A stretch of DNA of 40,861 nt. Origin: an uncultured Flavobacteriales bacterium (GTDB lineage: Bacteria; Bacteroidota; Bacteroidia; Flavobacteriales_E; Vicingaceae). The notes below the pieces were generated by a model. The model was not told the DNA's origin. It saw only the letters and a list, made by a program, of their open reading frames with translations, and searched no databases. Positions 1 to 6,882 of the stretch are shown here, in pieces; the stretch's first letter is position 1, and each line of letters begins with the position of its first letter. Where the stretch lies: positions 1-40,861 of the forward strand of contig CAJXMH010000026.1 of assembly GCA_913056345.1 (NCBI GenBank), given 5' to 3'. A program made the position numbers and the translations under genes.

Positions 1-275
1 ACGAATTTATTTTCGTAGCGTTCTGTATGTTCTTTTTGTAGTTCAGGTGCATGTTGGGCTTGGTATTTGTGTAGGTCAGCCATGCTGCTGCAATCATATT
101 GAATGTTGTAGGTGGTGCCGTCTTTTTCACCTTGGTGTGAAATCACTTTTAGCATGCGGTGGTCATGAAATAAACCTGTATTCATCACGTCAGGAATGTG
201 GGTTTCTTTCATCCACTTTAACCAATCTTCGTGAACTTCATCTTCAATATTTATGGTCACACTGTATACGATCAT
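1..275 (-). CDS. DUF4286 family protein (3' end outside window)
   Basis: Reading the minus strand from the ATG at 275 gives at least 91 codons, open to the window edge. The protein starts MIVYSVTINIEDEVHEDW and includes THIPDVMNTGLF and YQAQHAPELQKEH, which I recognise as the small DUF4286 family of Bacteroidota (usually about 100 residues), so only a few residues are missing. No signal peptide or membrane segment is visible, so it should be cytoplasmic; its function is unknown. The ATG overlaps the stop of the upstream TPR gene as ATGA (272-275), which suggests translational coupling and fixes the start. From memory, related genomes often place this gene near serS and rsmA; rsmA is not in the window. 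Confidence 0.8.
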   Translation of the reverse strand, partial: MIVYSVTINIEDEVHEDWLKWMKETHIPDVMNTGLFHDHRMLKVISHQGEKDGTTYNIQYDCSSMADLHKYQAQHAPELQKEHTERYENKF

Positions 276-2134
276 AACTCTTCTTCTTTCGGTATTTCTG
301 TGCTTTCTAAATTGTCACCTCTCAAAGCCCGGTATCGTTTTCGGCTTTCAACCACATGCAAACTAGAAGGATAAGTAGTAATTAAACTTTTATAAAGTTC
401 CATGGCTCTCTCCTTATTGTTGAGCTCAATTTCGTTCAGTTTGGCTAGTTCAAACAAGGCATCATCTGCCAAAACCTCTTCGGTGTAATCAGCAATTAAG
501 GTTTCTAAATAAGTGGCTGCTGTCTCATACTTGCGTTTGGCCTTATTTATTTCAAACTTGGTAAATAAAACATTGTCTTTTAAGCTACTCTCGGGAAAGA
601 ATTTTGGAATGGAGTCTAGTTTATTTAGTGCTTCTTGGTAGTCTTGTTTAAAAATCAAAAGTTGTGCCCTTGCATAGATCTGCAGCGGTTCAATTACACT
701 ATCTCGACCAACATTATCTGTTATTAATAGTGATAAGTCGAGCGCATCATTGGCGATAAGTTTAGAGGTAGAACCCTTTAAAACGTCGAGCTGAGCCTGT
801 GCCCAAAAAAAGTCACCGGTATAATAAGCCACTTTAGCATTTTTAAATTTAGCGCGTTCACCAAGTTCATCATACTTGAAGGCTTTCTCAACTTGTGAGT
901 AAAGCAGTGAAGCCTCCCAAATGTCATCATCTAGTAAGTAGAGGTCTGCTAATTCAAGTTTGGCCTCAGCTTTTTCTTCTTGACTAATTCCTCCTAAGGT
1001 GATTGCTTCATTTAGAATGTTGATAGCGGTATCTATTCGATCAAGGTAGTATGCATAAAGGTTGGCTTGCCCTCTGATCAACGAAAGGGTAAAATTGCTT
1101 TTACCTAATTCCGCAATGTTTTTTGCATAAGCCTGCTCCAGCTTTTCTAAGTCAGAAAATTCGTAATCAGTTTGAGTAATTTTTTCCTTCAGTACTTCCA
1201 CCAATTTCATTTTAGAAGATAAGAAGTAGGGGCTGCTTTCCCCTAAATTGATCACATATTCATAAGCTTCTTGTGCAACCTCGAAGGAATTGTTGTTAAG
1301 GGCCAACTGCCCTAATGAGTGCAAGCGCTTACCTTTTTCGTTGGTTTTACGATCTAATGCTCTTGCTTGGATCAAAGCACCCCGAAAGTTTTCATCTTGC
1401 AGGTAGAGCCAAATAAGCAGTTCTGCATAAACCTTCTGTTGGGGTTGGTCTTGAATTCTTCGCAGTAACTGCTCTTTTAAATCTTGCATTTGCTTTCCCT
1501 CGGGATCGGGGTAGAGAACACGCGAAAAAATATTTTGAACGGTCTGAATGTAGTTTCGATTTTTACCAACTACATCCAGATAAATATCGATCATTTCGCT
1601 CGTTTTGCCTTGTTGCGCTAAAGCATTAGCCAACTCAAACCGAAAGAGTTCTTCGTTTTTGTTGAGTTTTCTAGACTTAAGGTACACCGATTCAGTGTAG
1701 GCATATTTTTGGTAGCGGTTAAATTGGTTGGCTAACAGTCGAGCTTGCTGTGGATCTTGCCCTAATTGATCTACCGCTTCCTCATAAAACTTTACCGCTT
1801 CCTTTTCATTTCCTTGTTTTTCTTCTAACAACCCTTGGTCAACAATGTAGGCTAATTGATCCGAGTTTTTTCGGATTCTTTTTTTGATTAGTTTTTCCGC
1901 CTCTTTGTAGTTTTCTACCTTTAAGTAAAGTTCAACGAGTTCGCGGTAATAGAGGTCGGCTTGAGTTTTTTGGTACAGCTCTTCGTAATAGCTAATGGCT
2001 TTTTCCCATTCTCCATTTTCTTTTGCTTGTCTAGCTAAAGCATAATTGGTTTGTGTAGCTTTTTGCTGAGCAAGAGATGGGCTTGAAAAGCCAAGAAATA
2101 GAGAGAAGAATATGATTAAAAGCTGCCTTCTCAT
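272..2134 (-). CDS. Exported tetratricopeptide-repeat protein
   Basis: This 620-residue protein has an N-terminal signal peptide (hydrophobic IIFFSLFLGF, then SLAQQ near residues 20-24) followed by almost continuous helical TPR-like repeats. Examples are the segments around residues 30-60 (YALARQAKENGEWEKAISYYEELY) and 95-125, with others near the C-terminus (ELAKLNEIELNNKERAMELY). It should lie in the periplasm and act as a scaffold; the sequence shows no enzyme motif. It overlaps the upstream lipoprotein gene by ATGA (2131-2134) and the downstream DUF4286 gene by ATGA (272-275), so three products are probably made in fixed ratio. The partner is unknown; the lipoprotein next door is the obvious candidate. 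Confidence 0.8.
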   Translation of the reverse strand: MRRQLLIIFFSLFLGFSSPSLAQQKATQTNYALARQAKENGEWEKAISYYEELYQKTQADLYYRELVELYLKVENYKEAEKLIKKRIRKNSDQLAYIVDQGLLEEKQGNEKEAVKFYEEAVDQLGQDPQQARLLANQFNRYQKYAYTESVYLKSRKLNKNEELFRFELANALAQQGKTSEMIDIYLDVVGKNRNYIQTVQNIFSRVLYPDPEGKQMQDLKEQLLRRIQDQPQQKVYAELLIWLYLQDENFRGALIQARALDRKTNEKGKRLHSLGQLALNNNSFEVAQEAYEYVINLGESSPYFLSSKMKLVEVLKEKITQTDYEFSDLEKLEQAYAKNIAELGKSNFTLSLIRGQANLYAYYLDRIDTAINILNEAITLGGISQEEKAEAKLELADLYLLDDDIWEASLLYSQVEKAFKYDELGERAKFKNAKVAYYTGDFFWAQAQLDVLKGSTSKLIANDALDLSLLITDNVGRDSVIEPLQIYARAQLLIFKQDYQEALNKLDSIPKFFPESSLKDNVLFTKFEINKAKRKYETAATYLETLIADYTEEVLADDALFELAKLNEIELNNKERAMELYKSLITTYPSSLHVVESRKRYRALRGDNLESTEIPKEEEL

Positions 2135-2685
2135 TCGCTAGGCTTTGCTTTTTCTCTTTTATCATTTTGGATCAAGGAGTCAATTTTGGGGTTCATCTCA
2201 TCATACATGGGCTGCACCGTTTCATAAGCGTATAAAATGTCGCCCACCGATTCTTCTATCAAGGCTACATTATTACTTTCCAACTGATGATATTGCTGAA
2301 ATTGACCCTCTTCAATCAATCCATTTTCAAGATCGTGCATTAAATTACCGAGTCGCTCATCTGTGGTTCTAATTTCTTTAGCGGTCCTAGCGTAGGTAGA
2401 ACGGATCAACTTCATTGCCTTTCTTAGGCTGTAGTATTTGTCTACAAAGCGAGCAGTCTCTTCAGTTACCGTATCTCTGTAATCTGTTTTAAGGTATTGA
2501 ACATTCAAATTGTATTGCATAGCAGAGCCAACGCCCGTAGTTGAGTCAATTTTTGCAAATGCCCTTTTACTGCTATCAATTCTACTTTTGAGTTCATTTA
2601 CTTTTTCAACTTTGGCAGGATCCGCCTGTGGACTACAAGCTACTAGGCTTACTGCGAAAAAGAAGACAATTAGGTTAAATCTCAT
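2131..2685 (-). CDS. Small lipoprotein, unknown function
   Basis: This is a 184-residue protein with a lipoprotein signal peptide: MRFNLIVFFFAVSLVAC places the lipidated cysteine at residue 17. The remainder is polar, charged and predicted helical, with segments such as VEKVNELKSRIDSSKRAFAKI that look like coiled coil. I do not recognise a named domain. The start lies 3 bases after the serS stop, and the end overlaps the TPR gene, so it belongs to the serS operon. It is probably an envelope lipoprotein that works with the TPR protein; this is inference from gene order only. Confidence 0.7.
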   Translation of the reverse strand: MRFNLIVFFFAVSLVACSPQADPAKVEKVNELKSRIDSSKRAFAKIDSTTGVGSAMQYNLNVQYLKTDYRDTVTEETARFVDKYYSLRKAMKLIRSTYARTAKEIRTTDERLGNLMHDLENGLIEEGQFQQYHQLESNNVALIEESVGDILYAYETVQPMYDEMNPKIDSLIQNDKREKAKPSE

Positions 2686-2688
2686 GAG

Positions 2689-3957
2689 TTAAATTTTATC
2701 AAATCCTGTGTAAGGTACTAATACTTCTGGTATAGTAATGCCGTCAGCTGTTTGATTGTTTTCGAGTATTGCAGCTAATATTCTTGGTAAAGCCAATGCA
2801 CTTCCGTTTAGTGTATGGGCGAGTTCGGTTTTACCTGCCTCGTTTTTAAAACGAAGCTTCAGTCGATTTGCTTGGTAGGTTTCAAAGTTTGAGACAGAAC
2901 TAACCTCTAACCATTTTTCCTGTGCAGCAGAAAAAACTTCAAAATCGTACGTAATTGCAGCAGCAAAGCCTAAATCTCCTCCGCATAATAGCGCAATCCG
3001 GTAATGTAAACCGAGTTTTTGTAAAAGCCCTTTAACATGTTCGATCATACCTTCAAGGGCTTTTCCTGACTCTTTAGGGTGTGTAATCTGAACGATTTCT
3101 ACTTTGTCAAACTGATGTAAGCGGTTAAGCCCTCTTACGTCTTTTCCATAAGATCCTGCTTCTCTTCTAAAACAAGGAGTGTAGCCACATTTTTTAATAG
3201 GAAAGCTTTCTGCCTTTACGATTTCATCACGGTAAATGTTGGTAATAGGTACTTCAGCAGTAGGGATTAAGTACAACTCATCTTCTGTTACATGGTACAT
3301 TTGGCCTTCTTTGTCAGGTAGTTGCCCTGTGCCAATACCTGAAGCTTCATTCACTAAATGCGGTGGAATTACTTCTTGGTAGCCAGCCTTTTCTGCTTCA
3401 TCAAGAAAGAAATTGATCAAAGCGCGCTGCAATCGGGCACCTTTTCCTTGGTACAGTGGAAAACCTGCTCCGGTGATTTTTACGCCTGTTTCAAAATCAA
3501 TTAAACCGTATTTATTGGCAAGTTCCCAATGGGGAAGAGCTTCATGATCGAAATTTGCTGGAATACCTTCGGTATAAATGATTTCATTATCTGTATCGCT
3601 TTTGCCTGCAGGCACTTTGTCTTGTGGGATATTAGGTAGTTGGTAAAGTAGTTCAATCTGTTCCTCTTCAATTTTTCTCAGGCTCTCTTTTAGTGCGTTT
3701 GCAGAATCTTTCAAGCCCTTGCTTTTTTCTCTCAGTTGGTTGCCTTCTGCAGCATTCCCACTTTTAAATAGGTCACCAATTTTCTTGGCCATTTTGTTGG
3801 CTTCTGCTAATTGATCATCCATTTCTTGCTGAGTTGATCTACGCTGATCGTCTAAGCTTAAGATTTGATCGATCGTGCTAGCAGCATCTAGCTGCCGCTT
3901 GGCATAACGCTCTTTGATGAGCTCCTTGTTTTCTCTTAAAAAAGGAAGTTGAATCAT
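2689..3957 (-). CDS. serS: Serine--tRNA ligase
   Basis: Charges tRNA-Ser with serine in the cytoplasm. The 422 residues match the usual length. Residues 1-105 form the long antiparallel coiled-coil arm that binds the tRNA variable arm. The class II catalytic core follows: the serine-binding region TAEVPITN (233-240), motif 2 with PCFRREAGSYGKD (261-273), and motif 3 with LNGSALALPRILAAILENNQ (383-402), whose arginine contacts ATP. The start ATG at 3957 is preceded by a TAnnTTTG promoter element at 3977-3984, leaving a very short leader. It heads a four-gene unit with the lipoprotein, TPR and DUF4286 genes. Confidence 0.97.
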   Translation of the reverse strand: MIQLPFLRENKELIKERYAKRQLDAASTIDQILSLDDQRRSTQQEMDDQLAEANKMAKKIGDLFKSGNAAEGNQLREKSKGLKDSANALKESLRKIEEEQIELLYQLPNIPQDKVPAGKSDTDNEIIYTEGIPANFDHEALPHWELANKYGLIDFETGVKITGAGFPLYQGKGARLQRALINFFLDEAEKAGYQEVIPPHLVNEASGIGTGQLPDKEGQMYHVTEDELYLIPTAEVPITNIYRDEIVKAESFPIKKCGYTPCFRREAGSYGKDVRGLNRLHQFDKVEIVQITHPKESGKALEGMIEHVKGLLQKLGLHYRIALLCGGDLGFAAAITYDFEVFSAAQEKWLEVSSVSNFETYQANRLKLRFKNEAGKTELAHTLNGSALALPRILAAILENNQTADGITIPEVLVPYTGFDKI

Positions 3958-3976
3958 GTCTTCAAGATTGAAGCCG

Positions 3977-3984
3977 CAAAGGTA
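3977..3984 (-). promoter_or_regulatory. Putative serS promoter -7 element
   Basis: The minus strand reads TACCTTTG, an exact match to the Bacteroidota -7 consensus TAnnTTTG. It lies about 20 bases upstream of the serS start codon. I see no clear -33 TTTG partner. Confidence 0.55.
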
Positions 3985-4008
3985 ATGGAGTTGTTGCGAT
4001 TTTGTTGG

Positions 4009-4317
4009 TTAAGGATGCTTAAAACTATTGCTCAGTTTTTTTAAGCCAAGTAAAATTAAATGAGGACTTAAAGCAAGAATTGCTATGACTATTGACTCTA
4101 GAATAAAGAGTAATACAGCATCTGAGAGGTAATTGCTGAAGTAAGAATGAAATTGAGTTTCGCCTAGAAAAGATTGTAGAAAGCCAATTAGGAAAAAGGT
4201 CAACCAGGGTGGTTTGCCTTTTTGGAAAAGCTTAAAATCATTCTCTTGCTTTTTCCACCGAAATACTTCTCGACCCAAAATGAAAAGCCAAAGTAGGAGG
4301 CAGATTAAAGCAATCAT
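4009..4317 (-). CDS. Small membrane protein, hypothetical
   Basis: A protein of about 102 residues with three hydrophobic stretches: the N-terminus (MIALICLLLWLFIL), the middle (WLTFFLIGFLQSFL) and the C-terminal third (VLLFILESIVIAILAL). It is likely an inner-membrane protein. I do not recognise a family. I chose the ATG at 4317 because it opens directly into the first membrane segment; an in-frame GTG at 4335 would add six residues but sits right beside the rpmA terminator T-run. Being downstream of that terminator and upstream of the serS promoter, it may be poorly expressed or depend on read-through. It could be a chance open frame, but the hydrophobic pattern argues for a real gene. Confidence 0.5.
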   Translation of the reverse strand: MIALICLLLWLFILGREVFRWKKQENDFKLFQKGKPPWLTFFLIGFLQSFLGETQFHSYFSNYLSDAVLLFILESIVIAILALSPHLILLGLKKLSNSFKHP

Positions 4318-4337
4318 TGTAAAGTATTCCACCACCT

Positions 4338-4373
4338 AAAAATAAAAAACCCAACTCACTAAAGCAAGTTGGG
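4338..4373 (-). terminator. Rho-independent terminator after rpmA
   Basis: A 7-bp stem CCCAACT (4350-4356) / AGTTGGG (4367-4373) is followed on the minus strand by a T-rich run. It ends the rplU-rpmA unit 26 bases after the rpmA stop. The other strand also has a T-run after the stem, so it could work in both directions. Confidence 0.8.
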
Positions 4374-4398
4374 CTATTTTTTGTCTTGTAACTTGGTC

Positions 4399-4662
4399 TT
4401 AAGCTTCTGCCTCAGCCTTCACGTGTACAAATGACTTTTTACTTCCACGCGTTTGGAATGAAACTACTCCATCGGTCAATGCGAACAAGGTATGGTCTTT
4501 TCCCATTCCTACATTCTCACCTGGATGGTGCTTAGTTCCTCTTTGGCGTACAATAATATTTCCGGCAATAGCTTGTTGGCCGCCAAATATTTTAACGCCA
4601 AGGCGTTTACTTTCCGAATCTCTACCGTTTTTAGAACTACCGGCTCCTTTTTTATGTGCCAT
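4399..4662 (-). CDS. rpmA: 50S ribosomal protein L27
   Basis: Ribosomal protein bL27, placed near the peptidyl transferase centre. The 87 residues match the family, starting [24 protein letters not shown] and carrying [29 protein letters not shown], the L27 signature. There is no N-terminal pre-sequence of the Firmicutes kind. It is 18 bases downstream of rplU, the usual pairing, and followed by a strong terminator. Confidence 0.97.
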   Translation of the reverse strand: MAHKKGAGSSKNGRDSESKRLGVKIFGGQQAIAGNIIVRQRGTKHHPGENVGMGKDHTLFALTDGVVSFQTRGSKKSFVHVKAEAEA

Positions 4663-4680
4663 GATCTATAATTTTTAGGA

Positions 4681-5226
4681 TTACTTATCTTCTTTTTTAT
4701 CTTCTGCTTTCTTTGCAGCAGGCTTAGCTTTTGCTTTAGTAGCAGTTTCGCTTTTAGCCTTCGCTTCCTTTTTGGGAGCTGCTTTTTTAGCAGGCGCTTT
4801 TTTTGCTGTTTCCTTTTTTGCTGTAGCTTTTTTAGCTTCAGCTTTAGGTGCAGCTTCTTTCTTTTCTTTTTTAGCTTCAGTGGTCTCAGCTTTAGCTTTA
4901 GGTGCAGCTTTCTTGGCAGCGCCTATGCTTTCAATTTCAATTTTACTGAGGTACTGACGGTGACCGTTTCTCACCTTGTAGCCTTTTCTTCGTTTCTTTT
5001 TAAAGACGATCACTTTGTCGCCTTTAAGGTGTTCAACAATCTTTGCTGAAACTGAAACACCTTTTACAGCCGGGGCGCCAACTTCTACTTTTTTACCATC
5101 AGAAGTTAGAAGAACGTTGTCAAATGTGACTTTAGAACCTTCTTTACCTTCCAAACGGTGTACAAAAAGCTGCTGGTCTTTTTCTACTTTGTACTGTTGC
5201 CCTGCTATCTCTACAATTGCGTACAT
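4681..5226 (-). CDS. rplU: 50S ribosomal protein L21 with Lys/Ala/Glu-rich C-terminal tail
   Basis: Residues 1-103 are a standard bL21 (MYAIVEIAGQQYKVEKDQQL; FKKKRRKGYKVRNGHRQ; end near IESIGA), which binds 23S rRNA. The typical protein stops there, at about 103 residues. Here a tail of about 78 residues follows (104-181), made almost only of Ala, Lys, Glu, Pro and Thr with repeated units such as KKAAPKAKAE and AKKETAKKAPAKK. It is probably disordered and positively charged. No frameshift is visible, and the tail reads straight into the stop before rpmA. A TAnnTTTG promoter lies at 5267-5274. Confidence 0.96.
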   Translation of the reverse strand: MYAIVEIAGQQYKVEKDQQLFVHRLEGKEGSKVTFDNVLLTSDGKKVEVGAPAVKGVSVSAKIVEHLKGDKVIVFKKKRRKGYKVRNGHRQYLSKIEIESIGAAKKAAPKAKAETTEAKKEKKEAAPKAEAKKATAKKETAKKAPAKKAAPKKEAKAKSETATKAKAKPAAKKAEDKKEDK

Positions 5227-5266
5227 GCTTTAGGGTTTACGTTTGTTACTTTTTAAAAATGGACGG

Positions 5267-5274
5267 CAAATTTA
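5267..5274 (-). promoter_or_regulatory. Putative rplU-rpmA promoter
   Basis: The minus strand reads TAAATTTG, matching TAnnTTTG. A TTG at 5296-5298 lies 21 bases further upstream and fits the -33 element. The rplU start is about 40 bases downstream. Confidence 0.6.
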
Positions 5275-5310
5275 GTAAAAATCTTCTAAGCCTAGCAATA
5301 GCTAACTAAA

Positions 5311-6237
5311 TTATTGAGCCTTAGCTAATGTCGCACGCTCTTTCCGCTCTAATTTATTGTCGCGGTTGATCAAATAAACTCCAAATAGGATGATGCTAAT
5401 GCTAATAAGCTCTATAAATTCTATCTTTTCTCCGTCTACTACACCCCAAAAAATGGCAAAAACCGGAATAATGTAGGTGACCGAAGAGGCAAAAACTGCA
5501 GATACTTTCTTGATTAACATATTAAAAAGAATGACGGCTATTGCTGTGCCAAATATGGCTAATAGTGCAATAAAGAACAAGTTCAACCAAGCATCTGGGT
5601 CTGTTTGCATGCGTTGTGTAAAGTCGGTGGTAAAAAGATAGATTCCTGAAGCAGGTCCAATCAAAGCGAAGCCAAAGGTTGTGATGTTCAAGGAGCTGAC
5701 CTCTGCAAGCTTGGTTTTGATAAAGTTTACGTTAGTGGCGTAGCAAATGGTCGCTAAAACCACTAATGAGGCATATAAAAAATCATCGTTCTCTATGCTT
5801 ATGCCACCGTTAACCGCTAGTAAACTGATGGCTCCAATTAAGCCAACCAAAGCACCTAAAGCCTTAAGCTTTCTGAAGGTCATGCCAAAAAAGGCTAAGC
5901 CAATAACAACTGTAAAAAGCGGAACCAAGGAGTTTAGCATACCGGTTAGCGAACTGCTTATTTGAGTTTGAGCCTTGGTAAATAAAAAAGCTGGAATACC
6001 ACTTCCTAAAAATCCTGCTATCAGAATAGGAGTCCACTGCTTTTTTTTGATCTTACCTAAGTTTCGAATAAAGACAGGCAGTAAAAAAAGGAAAGAGATA
6101 AAAATTCGCAGGCAAGCCACTTGTATATTGTCGAAAGATTGAAGCCCATTTTTCATTAAAATGAATGAGCTTCCCCAAGTGAAGGCAAGGAAGATTAAAA
6201 AGATCCACTGGGTAAGCGGTTTGCTGAAATCGATCAT
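5311..6237 (-). CDS. EamA/DMT-family transporter
   Basis: A 308-residue inner-membrane protein with about ten hydrophobic helices, arranged as two EamA repeats (about residues 12-140 and 155-290). The start (WIFLIFLAFTWGSSFILMKNG) is typical of drug/metabolite transporters such as RhaT- or YdcZ-like exporters. The substrate cannot be told from the sequence. It is transcribed away from the HMA lipoprotein gene from its own TAnnTTTG promoter at 6254-6261. It stands alone, with no operon partner. Confidence 0.88.
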   Translation of the reverse strand: MIDFSKPLTQWIFLIFLAFTWGSSFILMKNGLQSFDNIQVACLRIFISFLFLLPVFIRNLGKIKKKQWTPILIAGFLGSGIPAFLFTKAQTQISSSLTGMLNSLVPLFTVVIGLAFFGMTFRKLKALGALVGLIGAISLLAVNGGISIENDDFLYASLVVLATICYATNVNFIKTKLAEVSSLNITTFGFALIGPASGIYLFTTDFTQRMQTDPDAWLNLFFIALLAIFGTAIAVILFNMLIKKVSAVFASSVTYIIPVFAIFWGVVDGEKIEFIELISISIILFGVYLINRDNKLERKERATLAKAQ

Positions 6238-6253
6238 GGGCTTTGTATGCTGT

Positions 6254-6261
6254 CAAAAGTA
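6254..6261 (-). promoter_or_regulatory. Putative promoter of the EamA transporter gene
   Basis: The minus strand reads TACTTTTG, a match to TAnnTTTG, about 17 bases before the start codon. It is back to back with the plus-strand element at 6301-6308. Confidence 0.5.
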
Positions 6262-6300
6262 AATTTATATTCTTTAACAGTGCATCAAACCCTTTATGCT

Positions 6301-6308
6301 TATCTTTG
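6301..6308 (+). promoter_or_regulatory. Putative promoter of the HMA-lipoprotein gene
   Basis: TATCTTTG matches TAnnTTTG. Transcription would start near 6315, so the ATG at 6296 cannot be used and the ATG at 6326 is the start. An AAAGGA sequence lies at 6313-6318. Confidence 0.55.
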
Positions 6309-6325
6309 TTCCAAAGGAAAAAGAG

Positions 6326-6826
6326 ATGAAAATCAGAGTACTAAGTTTTGCATTATTAATAAGTGTTGCTTTTGTTTTTAAATCTTGCCAAGAGGCAGAG
6401 ACTGAAGAAGCTACAGTTGCTACAGAAGTGCTTGCTGAAAACAAGCAAGAAGTTGATATGAAAGTTGACGGAATGGTTTGCGCCATGGGCTGTGCTAAAT
6501 ATATTGAAAAAGAAGTTGGCGACATGAATGGAGTTTTAGCTTCAACAGTAAATTATGAAGAGGGAACAGCACACTTTCAATTTGATAAAAGTGTTCTTTC
6601 AGCTAATGAAATCGAGCAATTTATAAATGATATTCACGATGGCCAATATGAAGCTTCTGTTTTAGCTGAAGCAACCTCTAAAGCTGAAGAATCTTCTTCG
6701 GAAGAGGAAAGAAGTATAGATAATAACGAAGACGAAGATGAAGTAGAAAAAGAGGTTGTTTCCTTAAAAGAAAACCTAAACATATCTTTTCCAAAGCTGT
6801 TTACTTACTTTTTAAAGGCACTTTAA
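6326..6826 (+). CDS. Lipoprotein with heavy-metal-associated (HMA) domain
   Basis: From the ATG at 6326 this is 166 residues. A hydrophobic signal (MKIRVLSFALLISVAFVFKSC) puts a possible lipidated cysteine at residue 21. Residues 43-112 look like an HMA metal-binding fold: GMVCAMGCAKYIEKEVGDMNGV carries Cys52 and Cys56, spaced CxxxC rather than the common CxxC. Next comes a very acidic stretch (121-145, SSSEEERSIDNNEDEDEVEKE), then a short hydrophobic end (NISFPKLFTYFLKAL). It should bind Cu or a similar soft metal in the periplasm. It lies upstream of ctaA, so a role in metal supply to the terminal oxidase is possible, but a terminator separates the two. An upstream ATG at 6296 is rejected because it overlaps the promoter. 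Confidence 0.8.
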   Translation: MKIRVLSFALLISVAFVFKSCQEAETEEATVATEVLAENKQEVDMKVDGMVCAMGCAKYIEKEVGDMNGVLASTVNYEEGTAHFQFDKSVLSANEIEQFINDIHDGQYEASVLAEATSKAEESSSEEERSIDNNEDEDEVEKEVVSLKENLNISFPKLFTYFLKAL

Positions 6827-6849
6827 AACAGTAAAATATTACAACCAAT

Positions 6850-6874
6850 CCCGCCTTGAAGCGGGATTTTTTTT
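6850..6874 (+). terminator. Rho-independent terminator after the HMA lipoprotein gene
   Basis: Stem CCCGC (6850-6854) / GCGGG (6861-6865) with loop CTTGAA, followed by eight T residues (6867-6874). It ends only nine bases before the ctaA start codon. Confidence 0.75.
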
Positions 6875-6882
6875 GGACAAAA

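Noticed and set aside
47-277. Plus-strand open frame of 76 codons
   Set aside because: It is antisense to the DUF4286 gene, which has a clear start, coupling overlap and family match.
4772-4957. Plus-strand hydrophobic Ala/Phe-rich open frame
   Set aside because: It is the antisense shadow of the Lys/Ala tail of rplU; the hydrophobicity comes from reading AAG/GCA-rich codons backwards.
6053-6256. Minus-strand 67-codon frame over the start of the EamA gene
   Set aside because: It is an overlapping frame without family resemblance; the EamA frame is the real gene.
6296-6325. Upstream ATG extending the HMA lipoprotein
   Set aside because: It would overlap the TAnnTTTG element at 6301-6308 and spoil the signal peptide; the ATG at 6326 is better.
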